64,000 nt of DNA from Desulfobacula sp. (GCF_014237455.1 NZ_JABZFL010000074.1:37723-101722), one strand, 5' to 3'. Positions 7,201 through 15,579 are shown, numbered from the stretch's first letter. Translations and numbers: made by a program. Notes: generated from the sequence alone by a model not told the origin.

Positions 7201-10200
7201 ATGGCAGTTGATATTCTTGGACCAAAACAAGCTCTTAACAAAGCCTTTTTAAAAATAAAGCCTCTTAGAAGCGATATTGAAAAATTTAAAACAAATGTTA
7301 AGATCCTGCTGGATCAAGTCCATGAGAGCGAGTCGGAAGAATTTCATAAAAATCTTATTTCTGATTTTCTTAAAATCACCTATTACCACCCCGATTTTTT
7401 TATCAATACCAAGGACAGAAAAGACCTTGTAATTCATAACGGGAAAGATGCCAGAGCCAGTGCCGGGGTTATAATCGAGGCAAAGAATCCATCCAACAGG
7501 CAAGAGATGGCCCAGAAAGGCAAGCTTAACACCAAAGCACTTCAGGAACTTATTTTTTATTATCTACAGGAGAGGTTTAAGGAAAAGAACATCGAAATAA
7601 AGCACCTTATCATAACCAATGTTTATGAATGGTTTATCTTTGATGCCAATATTTTTGAAAAGCTTATTTCAGCGGACAAGGGGCTGTTAAAAAAATTCAA
7701 GTCATTTGATGGAGGCAGCCTTTCAGGCAGGACCACTGATTTTTTTTATTCCGAGATAGCAAAGCCGTTTATCGATTCCGTCCAAAATCAAATCAGCTTT
7801 ACTTATTTTAACTTAAAGGAGTATGAAAAAGCGCTTAGAAACAGTGACAAAAAAGATGATAATAAGTTCATTGCACTTTTTAAACTTTTTTCTCCTCAGC
7901 ATTTATTAAAACTTCCTTTCAAAAACGACAATAACAGCCTTGACCGGTCTTTTTATTCAGAACTGCTTCATATTATCGGACTCACTGAAATAAAAAAAAC
8001 CGGCAAAAAACTGATACAGAGGGAAGAGCAATCAAACCGCAGTCAAGGAGCATTAATTGAAAGTGCCATTGTACAATTAGATACAATGGGGAAAATTTAC
8101 AGATTACAAACGCCTTATAAATATGGCGAGTCTTTTCAGGAAAAACTTTTTAATGTCGCACTTGAACTGTCCATCACATGGATCAACAGAGTCCTTTTCC
8201 TTAAATTGCTTGAAGCCCAGATAATAAATTATCATAACGGCAACAAAGAATACGCCTTTATGACCATTGAAAAAATTAAGGATTATGATGATCTCAATAC
8301 CCTGTTTTTCAGTGTGCTAGCCAGAAGGCCAAACGAAAGAAATGAGGATGTAAAGAATCAATTTGGAAAAGTCCCTTATCTTAACAGCTCCCTTTTTGAG
8401 CCGACTGAGTTAGAGCAGAGAACGATTTCAATCAGCAATCTAAGGGATGATAAAAAATTATCAATTGTTTCTTCTACGATATTAAAAGACCGAAAAGGGA
8501 AAAAGAAAAAAGGCGAAATAACAGCAATTGAATATCTTTTCCAATTTCTGGACGCTTATGATTTCAGCAGCGAAGGAGCTGAGAAAATCCAGGAAGACAA
8601 TAAGGCTCTTATCAATGCCTCTGTTCTGGGGCTTATCTTTGAGAAAATAAATGGTTACAAGGACGGATCTTTTTTTACCCCTGGTTTTATCACCATGTAT
8701 ATGTGCAAAGACACGCTGAGAAAGGCCGTTATTCAAAAATTTAATCGTGTCAAAAATTGGAATTGTTCGTCATTTGAAGATCTTAGAGAAGATTTGCATG
8801 AGTATATAAAAATCCACCCTGAAGGCAGGAAAACGCCAAGGAAAGAGGCAAATGAAATTATCAACAGCATAAAGATCTGCGACCCGGCTGTCGGCTCCGG
8901 CCACTTTCTTGTTTCTGCCTTAAATGAACTGATCGCCATCAAATATGACCTGGGGATTTTTCAGGACAGAGATGGAAAAAAAATCACTGAATATTCCGTT
9001 ACGGTTGTGAATGATGAACTCATTGTTACAAGAGACAGTGATGATGAAAACCTGTTTTTTGAATACAGACCGTCAAACAAGGAATCTCAGTGTATCCAGG
9101 AAACCCTTTTTCATGAAAAGCAGGGATTAATAGAAAATTGCCTTTTTGGAGTGGATATAAATTCCAACTCTGTCAAGATCTGTCGGCTGCGACTCTGGAT
9201 CGAACTGTTAAAAAGCGCTTACTATACTGCGGAAAGCAGGTTTTCCGAACTTGAAACCCTCCCTAATATCGATATCAATATTAAATGCGGTAATTCCCTT
9301 ATCAGCAGATATCCCCTTGATTCGGATTTGAAGGAAGCTCTGAAAAAAAGCAAGTTGAGTATCAATGCATACAAAAAGGCTGTTCATACCTACCAAAACG
9401 CTGAAAGCAAAGATCAGAAAAGGGAAATGGAGGCCCTGATCGCAGAAATTAAATCCAACTTTCAAAGCGAAATCACAAAAAATGATCCCAGAGTAAAAAG
9501 GCTCGCAAGACTCAAAGGAGCGCAGATAGACCTTGTTAAGCAATTGGAATTGTTTGAAAGAACAAAAGCTGAAGAAAAGGAGAGAAAGAAGAAACTTGAA
9601 AAACTTGAAAAAGAAATCGCTCAGATTGAAAATACCATAGAAGAAATCAAAAGCAACCGGATATACGAAAATGCCTTTGAATGGCGTTTTGAATTTCCGG
9701 AAGTTCTCAATGATAATGGTGAATTTGAAGGGTTTGATGTGGTCGTTGGCAACCCGCCATATATCAGACAGGAAGCGATCAAGAATCAAAAACCCTATCT
9801 CAAATCAAATTTCATCACTTACACAGGTACTTCGGATTTGTACGTTTTCTTTGTTGAGCGGGGGTTTCAGATTTTAACAAAAACAGGTTGTTTTTGTTAT
9901 ATCATGCCGAATAAATGGATGCAGGCGGGATATGGGAAGCCTCTCAGAGCTTTTTTCCTTGAAAACAGATTGGAAAAAATAATCGATTTCGGTGATTTGC
10001 AGGTTTTTGAAGAGGCAACCACCTACCCCTGCATCCTGTCGGCAATTAACAAACCCTGTGGAGATGATGCGGCATTTGATTCCGCTCCTGTAAAGACTCT
10101 TTTATTTAAAGATGGATTTGAAAATTATGTAAAATCGATAAACAATCAAATGAAAATTTGTGAACTTAGCGATGCAACATGGATTGTCAGCTCAGGGCCG

Positions 10201-11016
10201 GATCAAAAACTGCTTTCTAAGTTAAACAGTTACTGTGTTTCATTAGCTGACTATGTGGATGGAAAGTCATTTAGAGGTGTTGTAACTGGATTAACAGAGG
10301 CATTTATCATAGGAGAGGGCATAAAAGAAAACCTGTTGTCAACAGATCCCAAAAACTTAGATTTATTAAAGCCGGTATTGAGAGGCAGGACAATAAAAAA
10401 ATGGTACACAAATCAGGATAATCTTTGGCTGATTGGCACCTTTCCTGTTTTAGATATCAATATTGATAAGTATCCAGCCATAAAAGATTATTTTTTTACT
10501 TTTGGTGAAAAAAGACTTGAACAATCAGGTTCAAAAGGGAGTCGAAAAAAAACAGGAAACAAATGGTTTGAAATCCAGGATAATATAGCGTATTGGCGGG
10601 AATTTGAAAAAAACAAAATTATGTATCAAGTTTTTCAGGTCAAGCCATGCTTCATTTATGACGATCAAGGATTATATTGTAACAATTCTATGTGGATAAT
10701 CCCAAAAGACGACAAAGTCCTTTTGGCAATTTTGAACTCTAAAATCGGCTGGTGGCTTATTTCTCAATATTGCACTGCCATTCAAAACGGGTATCAGCTT
10801 ATCTGGCAATATTTCGGCCGGATTCCCATCCCGAAAATCCTTGATGAACAAAAAGAATTGAGAGAAAGAATAACCGATCTTGCTGATCGAATTATCGAAG
10901 CAAAAAAAGGCAACCCGGGAGCAGATACCACTTCAGCGGAAAACAAAATTGATCAGCTTGTTTATCAACTTTATGGCCTTGATGATGAAGAGATTCAACT
11001 TATTGAAGGAAAATAA
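7201..11016 (+). CDS. Type IIG restriction-modification enzyme (nuclease-methyltransferase fusion)
   Basis: A 1271-residue single-chain enzyme. The N-terminal region has a PD-(D/E)xK-type nuclease core: D75 in KDLVIHNG and E93-x-K95 in IIEAKNPSN. The central amino-methyltransferase domain has the AdoMet motif DPAVGSGHFL near residue 561 and the catalytic NPPY near 850, marking an N6-adenine methylase of the Eco57I/TaqI class. A charged coiled-coil insert (about 730-820) lies between them. The C-terminal part resembles TaqI-type target-recognition domains (PVLRGRTIKKWY). GAGGTG upstream supports the ATG. Cleavage and methylation therefore share one specificity domain, so no separate methylase is needed. 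BREX PglX is an alternative fold relative, but no other BREX gene is present. Confidence 0.88.
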   Translation: MAVDILGPKQALNKAFLKIKPLRSDIEKFKTNVKILLDQVHESESEEFHKNLISDFLKITYYHPDFFINTKDRKDLVIHNGKDARASAGVIIEAKNPSNRQEMAQKGKLNTKALQELIFYYLQERFKEKNIEIKHLIITNVYEWFIFDANIFEKLISADKGLLKKFKSFDGGSLSGRTTDFFYSEIAKPFIDSVQNQISFTYFNLKEYEKALRNSDKKDDNKFIALFKLFSPQHLLKLPFKNDNNSLDRSFYSELLHIIGLTEIKKTGKKLIQREEQSNRSQGALIESAIVQLDTMGKIYRLQTPYKYGESFQEKLFNVALELSITWINRVLFLKLLEAQIINYHNGNKEYAFMTIEKIKDYDDLNTLFFSVLARRPNERNEDVKNQFGKVPYLNSSLFEPTELEQRTISISNLRDDKKLSIVSSTILKDRKGKKKKGEITAIEYLFQFLDAYDFSSEGAEKIQEDNKALINASVLGLIFEKINGYKDGSFFTPGFITMYMCKDTLRKAVIQKFNRVKNWNCSSFEDLREDLHEYIKIHPEGRKTPRKEANEIINSIKICDPAVGSGHFLVSALNELIAIKYDLGIFQDRDGKKITEYSVTVVNDELIVTRDSDDENLFFEYRPSNKESQCIQETLFHEKQGLIENCLFGVDINSNSVKICRLRLWIELLKSAYYTAESRFSELETLPNIDINIKCGNSLISRYPLDSDLKEALKKSKLSINAYKKAVHTYQNAESKDQKREMEALIAEIKSNFQSEITKNDPRVKRLARLKGAQIDLVKQLELFERTKAEEKERKKKLEKLEKEIAQIENTIEEIKSNRIYENAFEWRFEFPEVLNDNGEFEGFDVVVGNPPYIRQEAIKNQKPYLKSNFITYTGTSDLYVFFVERGFQILTKTGCFCYIMPNKWMQAGYGKPLRAFFLENRLEKIIDFGDLQVFEEATTYPCILSAINKPCGDDAAFDSAPVKTLLFKDGFENYVKSINNQMKICELSDATWIVSSGPDQKLLSKLNSYCVSLADYVDGKSFRGVVTGLTEAFIIGEGIKENLLSTDPKNLDLLKPVLRGRTIKKWYTNQDNLWLIGTFPVLDINIDKYPAIKDYFFTFGEKRLEQSGSKGSRKKTGNKWFEIQDNIAYWREFEKNKIMYQVFQVKPCFIYDDQGLYCNNSMWIIPKDDKVLLAILNSKIGWWLISQYCTAIQNGYQLIWQYFGRIPIPKILDEQKELRERITDLADRIIEAKKGNPGADTTSAENKIDQLVYQLYGLDDEEIQLIEGK

Positions 11017-11083
11017 TTTCAACCTTGGTCATAAATTCCAAAATATCATCAGAGCTTATAGCTGAAAGATTAATATCTCCGAA

Positions 11084-11152
11084 ATGGGCCTATTTTCGAT
11101 TATAACAGCAGCGCTTGTAGGCATTCTAATCTTTGTATTGGTTGATTTATAA
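11084..11152 (+). CDS. Possible 22-residue membrane peptide
   Basis: An ATG opens a frame for MGLFSIITAALVGILIFVLVDL, a single hydrophobic helix with almost no other content. Such peptides occur as type I toxins or small membrane regulators. There is no convincing ribosome site, and the stretch from the R-M stop to the xre promoter is AT-rich, so a chance ORF is quite possible. No antisense RNA promoter was identified. Confidence 0.2.
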   Translation: MGLFSIITAALVGILIFVLVDL

Positions 11153-11258
11153 AGGGAAAGAGGAAAACGAAGTTATAGAAATTTAAGAGCTGAAGGATCA
11201 AAATTAAATTTACGCAAATATAGGAGTATTTATCTTCTCTTTTTTTGGCGTAAAAACC

Positions 11259-11287
11259 TTGACAAGCTTAATTTTAATAACTATATT
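11259..11287 (+). promoter_or_regulatory. Sigma-70 promoter of the XRE-ImmA operon
   Basis: TTGACA and TATATT are separated by exactly 17 bases, the best -35/-10 pair seen in the window. It lies about 60 bases upstream of the XRE start codon. Confidence 0.75.
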
Positions 11288-11297
11288 GATTTTATGA

Positions 11298-11315
11298 TAT
11301 ACGCTAATGTGTATA
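11298..11315. promoter_or_regulatory. Candidate operator of the XRE regulator
   Basis: TATAC and GTATA form an inverted repeat with an eight-base centre, starting ten bases after the -10 box and so over the transcription start. The position fits autorepression by the XRE protein it precedes. The assignment is inference. Confidence 0.4.
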
Positions 11316-11347
11316 AATTAATAAATAAAAACAAAAAGGAGGCTCTA

Positions 11348-11710
11348 ATGATTGATTTTGGCAGGTCATTAAAAAAAGCAAGGCAAGCCAAAAGGATCAC
11401 GCTTAGAAAACTTGGAGAACATGTAGATCTGTCGGTGGGATATTTGTCTGATATTGAACACAACAGGAAAAATCCACCAAAGCTTGATTTGGTCCAGAAA
11501 ATTGAAGAATTTTTAGGAATTCTGGATGGCAGTCTTGTAGGATTGGCATCGGTAATTAAAAGAAAGATGCCAAAAGATCTATCGAGCAATATAATGCTAA
11601 AGCCCAACCTATCAGGTGCTTTGTTAAGAGTTGATGAAGATATCGATGCTGATCAGGTTGATGAATTTATGAATTTTGTAAAACAACTTGAGCGAAAAAG
11701 GAGACAATAA
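11348..11710 (+). CDS. XRE-family transcriptional regulator
   Basis: A 120-aa protein with an N-terminal lambda-repressor-like helix-turn-helix (RKLGEHVDLSVGYLSDIEHNR) and a helical C-terminus. The track start at 11294 is replaced by ATG 11348, which has AAGGAGG with five-base spacing; the longer version would place coding sequence over the operator. The next gene is an ImmA-like peptidase, starting immediately after its stop. In mobile elements such as ICEBs1, the peptidase cleaves its XRE partner to release repression. Here the pair follows a restriction-modification gene, so it may control that locus or be an independent stress-response module. Confidence 0.88.
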   Translation: MIDFGRSLKKARQAKRITLRKLGEHVDLSVGYLSDIEHNRKNPPKLDLVQKIEEFLGILDGSLVGLASVIKRKMPKDLSSNIMLKPNLSGALLRVDEDIDADQVDEFMNFVKQLERKRRQ

Positions 11711-11711
11711 T

Positions 11712-12308
11712 TTGGGAAACATGGTTCCTATTGCTAAACCTAAAAGCGGAGCTGGAATTGATTTGGATGCTCAAATGCTAATCATGAGGATTCAACCAGA
11801 TGCTCTAAAGAGACCATCTTCTTTTGATATTGAATCATTTTTTGATCTGGATTTAAAAAAGCTTACGGGAATAGATCCCGATTATCGCGAGTTGCCAGTA
11901 GGAATTCATGGATTTACAGATTCAGATAAAAAAGAATGTGTTATTTCAGCAAAACTTATGGAGGGAAATTCCAAGCCAGATATATACTTCGCGAGATCAA
12001 CAATGGCACATGAAATAGGTCATGCAATAATACATGTCCCAGAATTCAGATTAAAGAAAGCTATATTGAGATCTATACACGATGATGATCACGCTTCTTT
12101 GAAAATGTATAGACAAAGCGATATTCCTTTATTTAAAAATCCGGAATGGCAGGCATGGAGATATGCAGGTGCACTGCTAATGCCTGCTATTACTTTTAAA
12201 AAACTTGTTAATGATGGTGTTAGTGCAAGAGAAATGGCAAATATATTTGAAGTCAATCCTGCTTTTGTTCAGACGAGAGCCAGGGCATTAAAAATTGAGC
12301 TTAAATAA
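11712..12308 (+). CDS. ImmA/IrrE-type metallopeptidase
   Basis: Zinc peptidase with the signature MAHEIGHAIIH (HExxH). The domain follows an N-terminal segment with little similarity to anything I know, and a C-terminal helical region (NDGVSAREMANIFEVNPAFV) resembles the winged-helix tail of this family. The track start (TTG 11688) lies inside the XRE gene. TTG 11712 has GGAG eight bases upstream and ATG 11721 is the fallback. Likely target: the XRE regulator encoded just before it. The pair ends at a strong terminator, so it is a self-contained operon. Confidence 0.85.
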   Translation: MGNMVPIAKPKSGAGIDLDAQMLIMRIQPDALKRPSSFDIESFFDLDLKKLTGIDPDYRELPVGIHGFTDSDKKECVISAKLMEGNSKPDIYFARSTMAHEIGHAIIHVPEFRLKKAILRSIHDDDHASLKMYRQSDIPLFKNPEWQAWRYAGALLMPAITFKKLVNDGVSAREMANIFEVNPAFVQTRARALKIELK

Positions 12309-12310
12309 AA

Positions 12311-12338
12311 AAAGAGCATTTGGCCATGCTCTTTTTTT
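12311..12338 (+). terminator. Rho-independent terminator of the XRE-ImmA operon
   Basis: AGAGCA-n8-TGCTCT is preceded by an A-run and followed by seven Ts. It is close enough to the immA stop to leave no doubt about which operon it ends. Confidence 0.9.
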
Positions 12339-12390
12339 ATATTTGCAGCTTTAATATTATCCGGCGTGAGGACTGGAAATATCAAAAATA

Positions 12391-12414
12391 ATTTTCAACG
12401 ATTCAGTTGAAAAT
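12391..12414. promoter_or_regulatory. Perfect inverted repeat of unknown role
   Basis: ATTTTCAAC and GTTGAAAAT are perfect nine-base arms around a six-base centre. There is no T-run, so it is unlikely to be a terminator. It lies about 105 bases upstream of the small gene at 12519 and could be a protein-binding site. Confidence 0.35.
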
Positions 12415-12518
12415 GGTTTGCTGCCCATTGTGTATTTAAATTACAATGTCCGTAAAGTCATTATTTACACTCTGAGACCAATTTGTCAATAAAAAATCCT
12501 CGATAAGGAATTTAGATT

Positions 12519-12656
12519 ATGGATCATAAATCTAAAGGCCGTCGGATTATTGGGTTCATCTTCCGAGCTTGGAGATATACCAAGGATGGAACTCAAATCT
12601 GGGCTAAAGACTATGGCCTCAAAGCTTGGAAAATTCCAATCTATGAAAAGGCATAG
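12519..12656 (+). CDS. Small hypothetical protein, 45 aa
   Basis: Missing from the track because of its length. ATG 12519 follows AAGGA. The product is basic and aromatic: MDHKSKGRRIIGFIFRAW, then a K-D-G-T-x-I-W-A-K-D-Y-G-x-K-A segment and the end IPIYEKA. The layout, basic N-terminus plus a G-x3-A-K-D-Y-G-x-K-A-x-x-I-P strand pair, matches my recollection of short conserved proteobacterial proteins of unknown role. Tight patterning and the lack of low complexity argue for a true gene. It sits alone between the XRE/ImmA operon and the lipoprotein operon. Confidence 0.6.
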   Translation: MDHKSKGRRIIGFIFRAWRYTKDGTQIWAKDYGLKAWKIPIYEKA

Positions 12657-12750
12657 TTAACCTGAATCAGTGCCTACGGCACCATGTTTTGGTCTCGGCA
12701 TGGAACAGAACAGAGACCACTTCTATTAATTCTTTATTATGAGGTAAAAA

Positions 12751-13704
12751 ATGATTGACTTTGTAACAGTAAATGAATTGAAAAACGGTATTAAATTTAA
12801 ATCACTGCTCATCATTCTCCTTCTTCTAACATTTTGTTTATCTGGATGTGTTGGGCTTCTGACTGAGTCTCAAGTAACAGAAATTAAAAAATTCTCTTCC
12901 GCTTCAAACTCATACAGTGATTATCCAGGAGCAGTTATTAATTCTCATGCAGATCTGAGTTTTCATAACCAGCTTACAAACGCATCCAGTTCAGTGGATG
13001 GGAAAAATGCCTTTGGCTTCATTGAAAAAGGTATTGAAAAACACAAAAGGCTTACAGGGTTGGAAAAAAGAACAGACAATGCATGCGGAATATTGCGCTC
13101 CTATTCAGCTATCCTTGATAAACTTTCTTCAGACACCTACACAGCAGATACACAGGCGAGTTTGGAAAAATTGGGATCGCAGCTGGATCATTCAATCCAA
13201 GAATACAATGAAATTTCGAAATCTTCATTGACAACTTTTGGTAGTTTGATTGCAGCCACTCTGAGAGGTGTTAGTTCGATATACATTAAAAACAGACAGC
13301 ACAAGGCGATTAAAATGGCAGTTACAGAAGCTGACCCTGCGATTGAAGAAATCATGAACGCCATAACAGAGCTTCTGGAAATGTATGCCGGTGAAAATAG
13401 CCTGGACATTATACAAGCGGAAAAAGACGATTTGCAGACGTGGTACGAAACTTCAGGATATAAACAGCCTTTGTCCACGGCCATATGGGTGGCTGAAGAA
13501 CTTGAAAGAATTGAATCCGTCCTAATTTTAGTTGAAAAATCGAAAAATGCGGCTGTAAATCTGCAAAAAGCCCATAAGATTTTGATAACAAAGATAGAAA
13601 AAAAGACGGATTTAAAAGATACCATTGAGATTATTGAAACCTTGGTTGAGGAAGTTGAGGCTGCCAAAAATTTTAAAGAAAAACTTGATAAAAAGAATTC
13701 CTGA
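12751..13704 (+). CDS. Putative lipoprotein with long helical domain
   Basis: A 317-aa protein. The N-terminal hydrophobic segment ends in a lipobox (LSGC, cysteine 33), so it should be lipid-anchored. The remainder is nearly all predicted helix, with heptad-like stretches and a charged C-terminus (VEEVEAAKNFKEKLDKK). GAGGT upstream supports the ATG. A 110-aa coiled-coil partner follows 15 bases later and the pair has its own terminator. I do not recognise either family. A membrane-anchored sensor or effector with a small helical partner inside an accessory block is compatible with a defence or toxin-immunity role, but nothing in the sequence proves it. Confidence 0.7.
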   Translation: MIDFVTVNELKNGIKFKSLLIILLLLTFCLSGCVGLLTESQVTEIKKFSSASNSYSDYPGAVINSHADLSFHNQLTNASSSVDGKNAFGFIEKGIEKHKRLTGLEKRTDNACGILRSYSAILDKLSSDTYTADTQASLEKLGSQLDHSIQEYNEISKSSLTTFGSLIAATLRGVSSIYIKNRQHKAIKMAVTEADPAIEEIMNAITELLEMYAGENSLDIIQAEKDDLQTWYETSGYKQPLSTAIWVAEELERIESVLILVEKSKNAAVNLQKAHKILITKIEKKTDLKDTIEIIETLVEEVEAAKNFKEKLDKKNS

Positions 13705-13719
13705 TAGGAGGGTATTATA

Positions 13720-14052
13720 ATGGTAAATAAAGAAATTAAAACGGTTTTGGATGATATAAGGTCTTTGAAAAAAAAGGTTCAGATTCGGAAAGCCAATGCC
13801 GACCACCCTGCAAAAAAAGAGTTGGAAGATGTTTACATTATCCTCGACGACCTCGAAGATGACCTGACATTCAGCGAGTTGGAAAAGAAAGTTGAGAATA
13901 TTGAAAGATCTTCAAAAAAACTAAAATCGGTCATTAAAAAGGCCAAAGAAAAGTCGGATGATATAGATGACATCGTTCGAAAAATAGACAAAATTACTGA
14001 TGTCCTTGATAAGATAGCTGACATAGCTGGGAAAGGTGCTTCTATTGTATAG
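13720..14052 (+). CDS. Small coiled-coil protein paired with the lipoprotein
   Basis: A 110-aa, highly charged, almost purely helical protein with heptad repeats throughout (for example LEKKVENIERSSKKL and VRKIDKITDVLDKIADIAG). It has no signal peptide, so it should be cytoplasmic unless the amphipathic C-terminus binds membrane. AGGAGGG upstream supports the ATG. The 15-base gap to the lipoprotein gene and the terminator right after it define a two-gene operon. The pairing suggests that the products act together across or at the membrane, which is inference. Confidence 0.68.
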   Translation: MVNKEIKTVLDDIRSLKKKVQIRKANADHPAKKELEDVYIILDDLEDDLTFSELEKKVENIERSSKKLKSVIKKAKEKSDDIDDIVRKIDKITDVLDKIADIAGKGASIV

Positions 14053-14066
14053 AAATTTAATCTGAC

Positions 14067-14095
14067 AAATGGGAGATTTTCGGATCTCCCATTTT
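14067..14095 (+). terminator. Rho-independent terminator of the lipoprotein operon
   Basis: AAATGGGAGA pairs with TCTCCCATTT around an eight-base loop and ends in TTTT. Confidence 0.85.
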
Positions 14096-14192
14096 CACAC
14101 CGGGGCAAAATGTGAATGAGTGATGAAATCGTTAAGCGTTGACTACTGGCTAAAATCTGGATCAATAAATTATTAAAAAAAACAACGGATGT

Positions 14193-14250
14193 ATAGACAA
14201 AGTCAACACCATTTCAGAATGAGTATCGGTATATTTTTTCTCCAATAAAG
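14193..14250. repeat. Right copy of the diverged ~60 bp direct repeat
   Basis: Matches 6965-7024: ATAGACAAAGTC, CACCAT, TCAGAATG and CTCCAAT occur in the same order and spacing. It follows the lipoprotein operon terminator, so the two copies enclose the whole accessory block. Confidence 0.6.
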
Positions 14251-14431
14251 GTTATTTTGACATTTTTTCCGCAATAAATTATATTTTCACAAAAGTTGAT
14301 TTGCTGAAATGCTTCGAAGGTCATTAAAAATGTTGATACGGAATACTTAAACCATGTTTTGAATTTGTATGGTCATTCGAATTTATAGAATATGCGGGGA
14401 TGTGCACCGAGATTCCAATTTGATGATATTA

Positions 14432-14461
14432 TTGACAACTTCTTCATTCCTAAACTATAGT
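14432..14461 (+). promoter_or_regulatory. Promoter of the HEPN/radical-SAM cassette
   Basis: TTGACA and TATAGT are 18 bases apart, about 110 bases upstream of the HEPN gene. A small inverted repeat (CCCAAT/ATTGGG) lies just after it in the likely leader. The rest of 14251-14571 shows nothing else. Confidence 0.6.
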
Positions 14462-14571
14462 CAACCCAATTAAAAGGATTGGGGATATAAATGCAGTTCC
14501 TATAACCCAGCCTTGCTCACTCTGCATTGTTTGTTGTGGAGTAAAGACAGAGAACCTGGAGATATAAAAAG

Positions 14572-15579
14572 ATGTCTAACCCCATTGATATACGCACAAA
14601 TGCAATGCTTTGCTTGAATTTTGGTTATGGAAGTTTAATTCGAGCAAAGACAACAATCGACTACAGGAATTCGATAGTATCAGTGCATAATGGAGTTGAG
14701 TTGCTTATGAAAATATATCTAATGGAAAAAAACAGAGCATTGATATACCAAAAAATAAATTACACATCTCTTTTAATTGACAGAACTGATACAGTGAATA
14801 AAATTACCATAGATTCAAACACTATAAACTATGCAGAATGCCAAACTAGACTGTCTAATTTTTCCAAATTACCTGAACAATATTCAGTACATCTAAAGAA
14901 GCTAAACCATTTTAGGAATAAGTGCGTTCATTTCGAATACCAGATTAGCCACAGAAAGTTAAAGATCTTACTGATTGTTCATATTTTTGAATATATAAGT
15001 GTACTGATAAAAGAGATGGGTCTCGAAATCGATTTGTTTCTCAAGGCAGGAATTGTAGCCTCATTAAGCAGGTTCAAAGAGTCGATAGACAGCCAAACAA
15101 AAAGTAGTTTTTACGAGAAAGTCGAGATTGCAAAAAATCACTATTTCGAAGATCTTACACCTCAAGAGCGAGACCAGAAGAAAAACACCGAAGATTATAT
15201 TGTAAGAAGTATAGATAAAATTGTGGCCTGCCCATCATGCCAACAAAAAGCCATACTAAAGAGAAAAGTACAACGGCAAAGGGAACGGGGTGTTGAGTTC
15301 ATAATCACAAAAAGTAGATTGATCCTTGAAGAACTGGCTTGCCACTACTGTGGCTTAAATATAACTGAATACGAAGAACTAATATTTAAGTTTGCGATAG
15401 AAGAAGTATCTCTACCCGATAAAAGGCTGCGCTTAAGCTACCCAAATGATGATTATCCATATGATGATTGCCCAAATGATGATTATCCATATGATGATTG
15501 CCCAGATGATGATTGCCCAGATGATGATTGCCCAGATGATGATTGCCCAGATGATTGCCCAGATGATTGCCCAAAATAA
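14572..15579 (+). CDS. HEPN-like/zinc-ribbon protein with a Cys-Pro-Asp repeat tail
   Basis: Residues 1-150 look like an all-helical HEPN domain. RNKCVH at 115-120 fits the R-[polar]-x3-H ribonuclease motif of that superfamily, and the preceding helix (IVSVHNGVELLMKIYLM) is typical. CPSC (220-223) and CHYC (257-260) form a zinc ribbon. Residues 291-335 are a repeat tail of PNDDY, PYDDC, PDDDC and PDDC units containing seven cysteines. GGAG lies upstream of the ATG. A radical SAM/SPASM gene starts 36 bases after the stop, so the tail resembles a modification substrate carried by a large folded leader. Alternatively the tail may simply bind metal. Confidence 0.75.
   Translation: MSNPIDIRTNAMLCLNFGYGSLIRAKTTIDYRNSIVSVHNGVELLMKIYLMEKNRALIYQKINYTSLLIDRTDTVNKITIDSNTINYAECQTRLSNFSKLPEQYSVHLKKLNHFRNKCVHFEYQISHRKLKILLIVHIFEYISVLIKEMGLEIDLFLKAGIVASLSRFKESIDSQTKSSFYEKVEIAKNHYFEDLTPQERDQKKNTEDYIVRSIDKIVACPSCQQKAILKRKVQRQRERGVEFIITKSRLILEELACHYCGLNITEYEELIFKFAIEEVSLPDKRLRLSYPNDDYPYDDCPNDDYPYDDCPDDDCPDDDCPDDDCPDDCPDDCPK
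15442..15570 (+). repeat. In-frame 15/12-bp tandem repeat encoding the Cys-Pro-Asp tail
   Basis: Seven 15-base units (CCA-n-AT-GAT-GAT-T-n-n type) are followed by two 12-base units that lack one GAT. Later units are nearly identical (CCAGATGATGATTGC), which points to recent expansion. Every unit is a multiple of three, so copy-number change alters tail length and not the frame. Confidence 0.95.

Noticed and set aside
9208-9789. 193-aa minus-strand ORF inside the R-M gene
   Set aside because: Low-complexity Phe-rich reading opposite a lysine-rich coiled coil; a shadow of the real gene.
7201-11016. BREX PglX methyltransferase
   Set aside because: No other BREX genes nearby, and an N-terminal nuclease core is visible, which fits type IIG better.
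15442-15570. Tandem repeat as a CRISPR array
   Set aside because: Units are contiguous and in frame within a gene, with no spacers.
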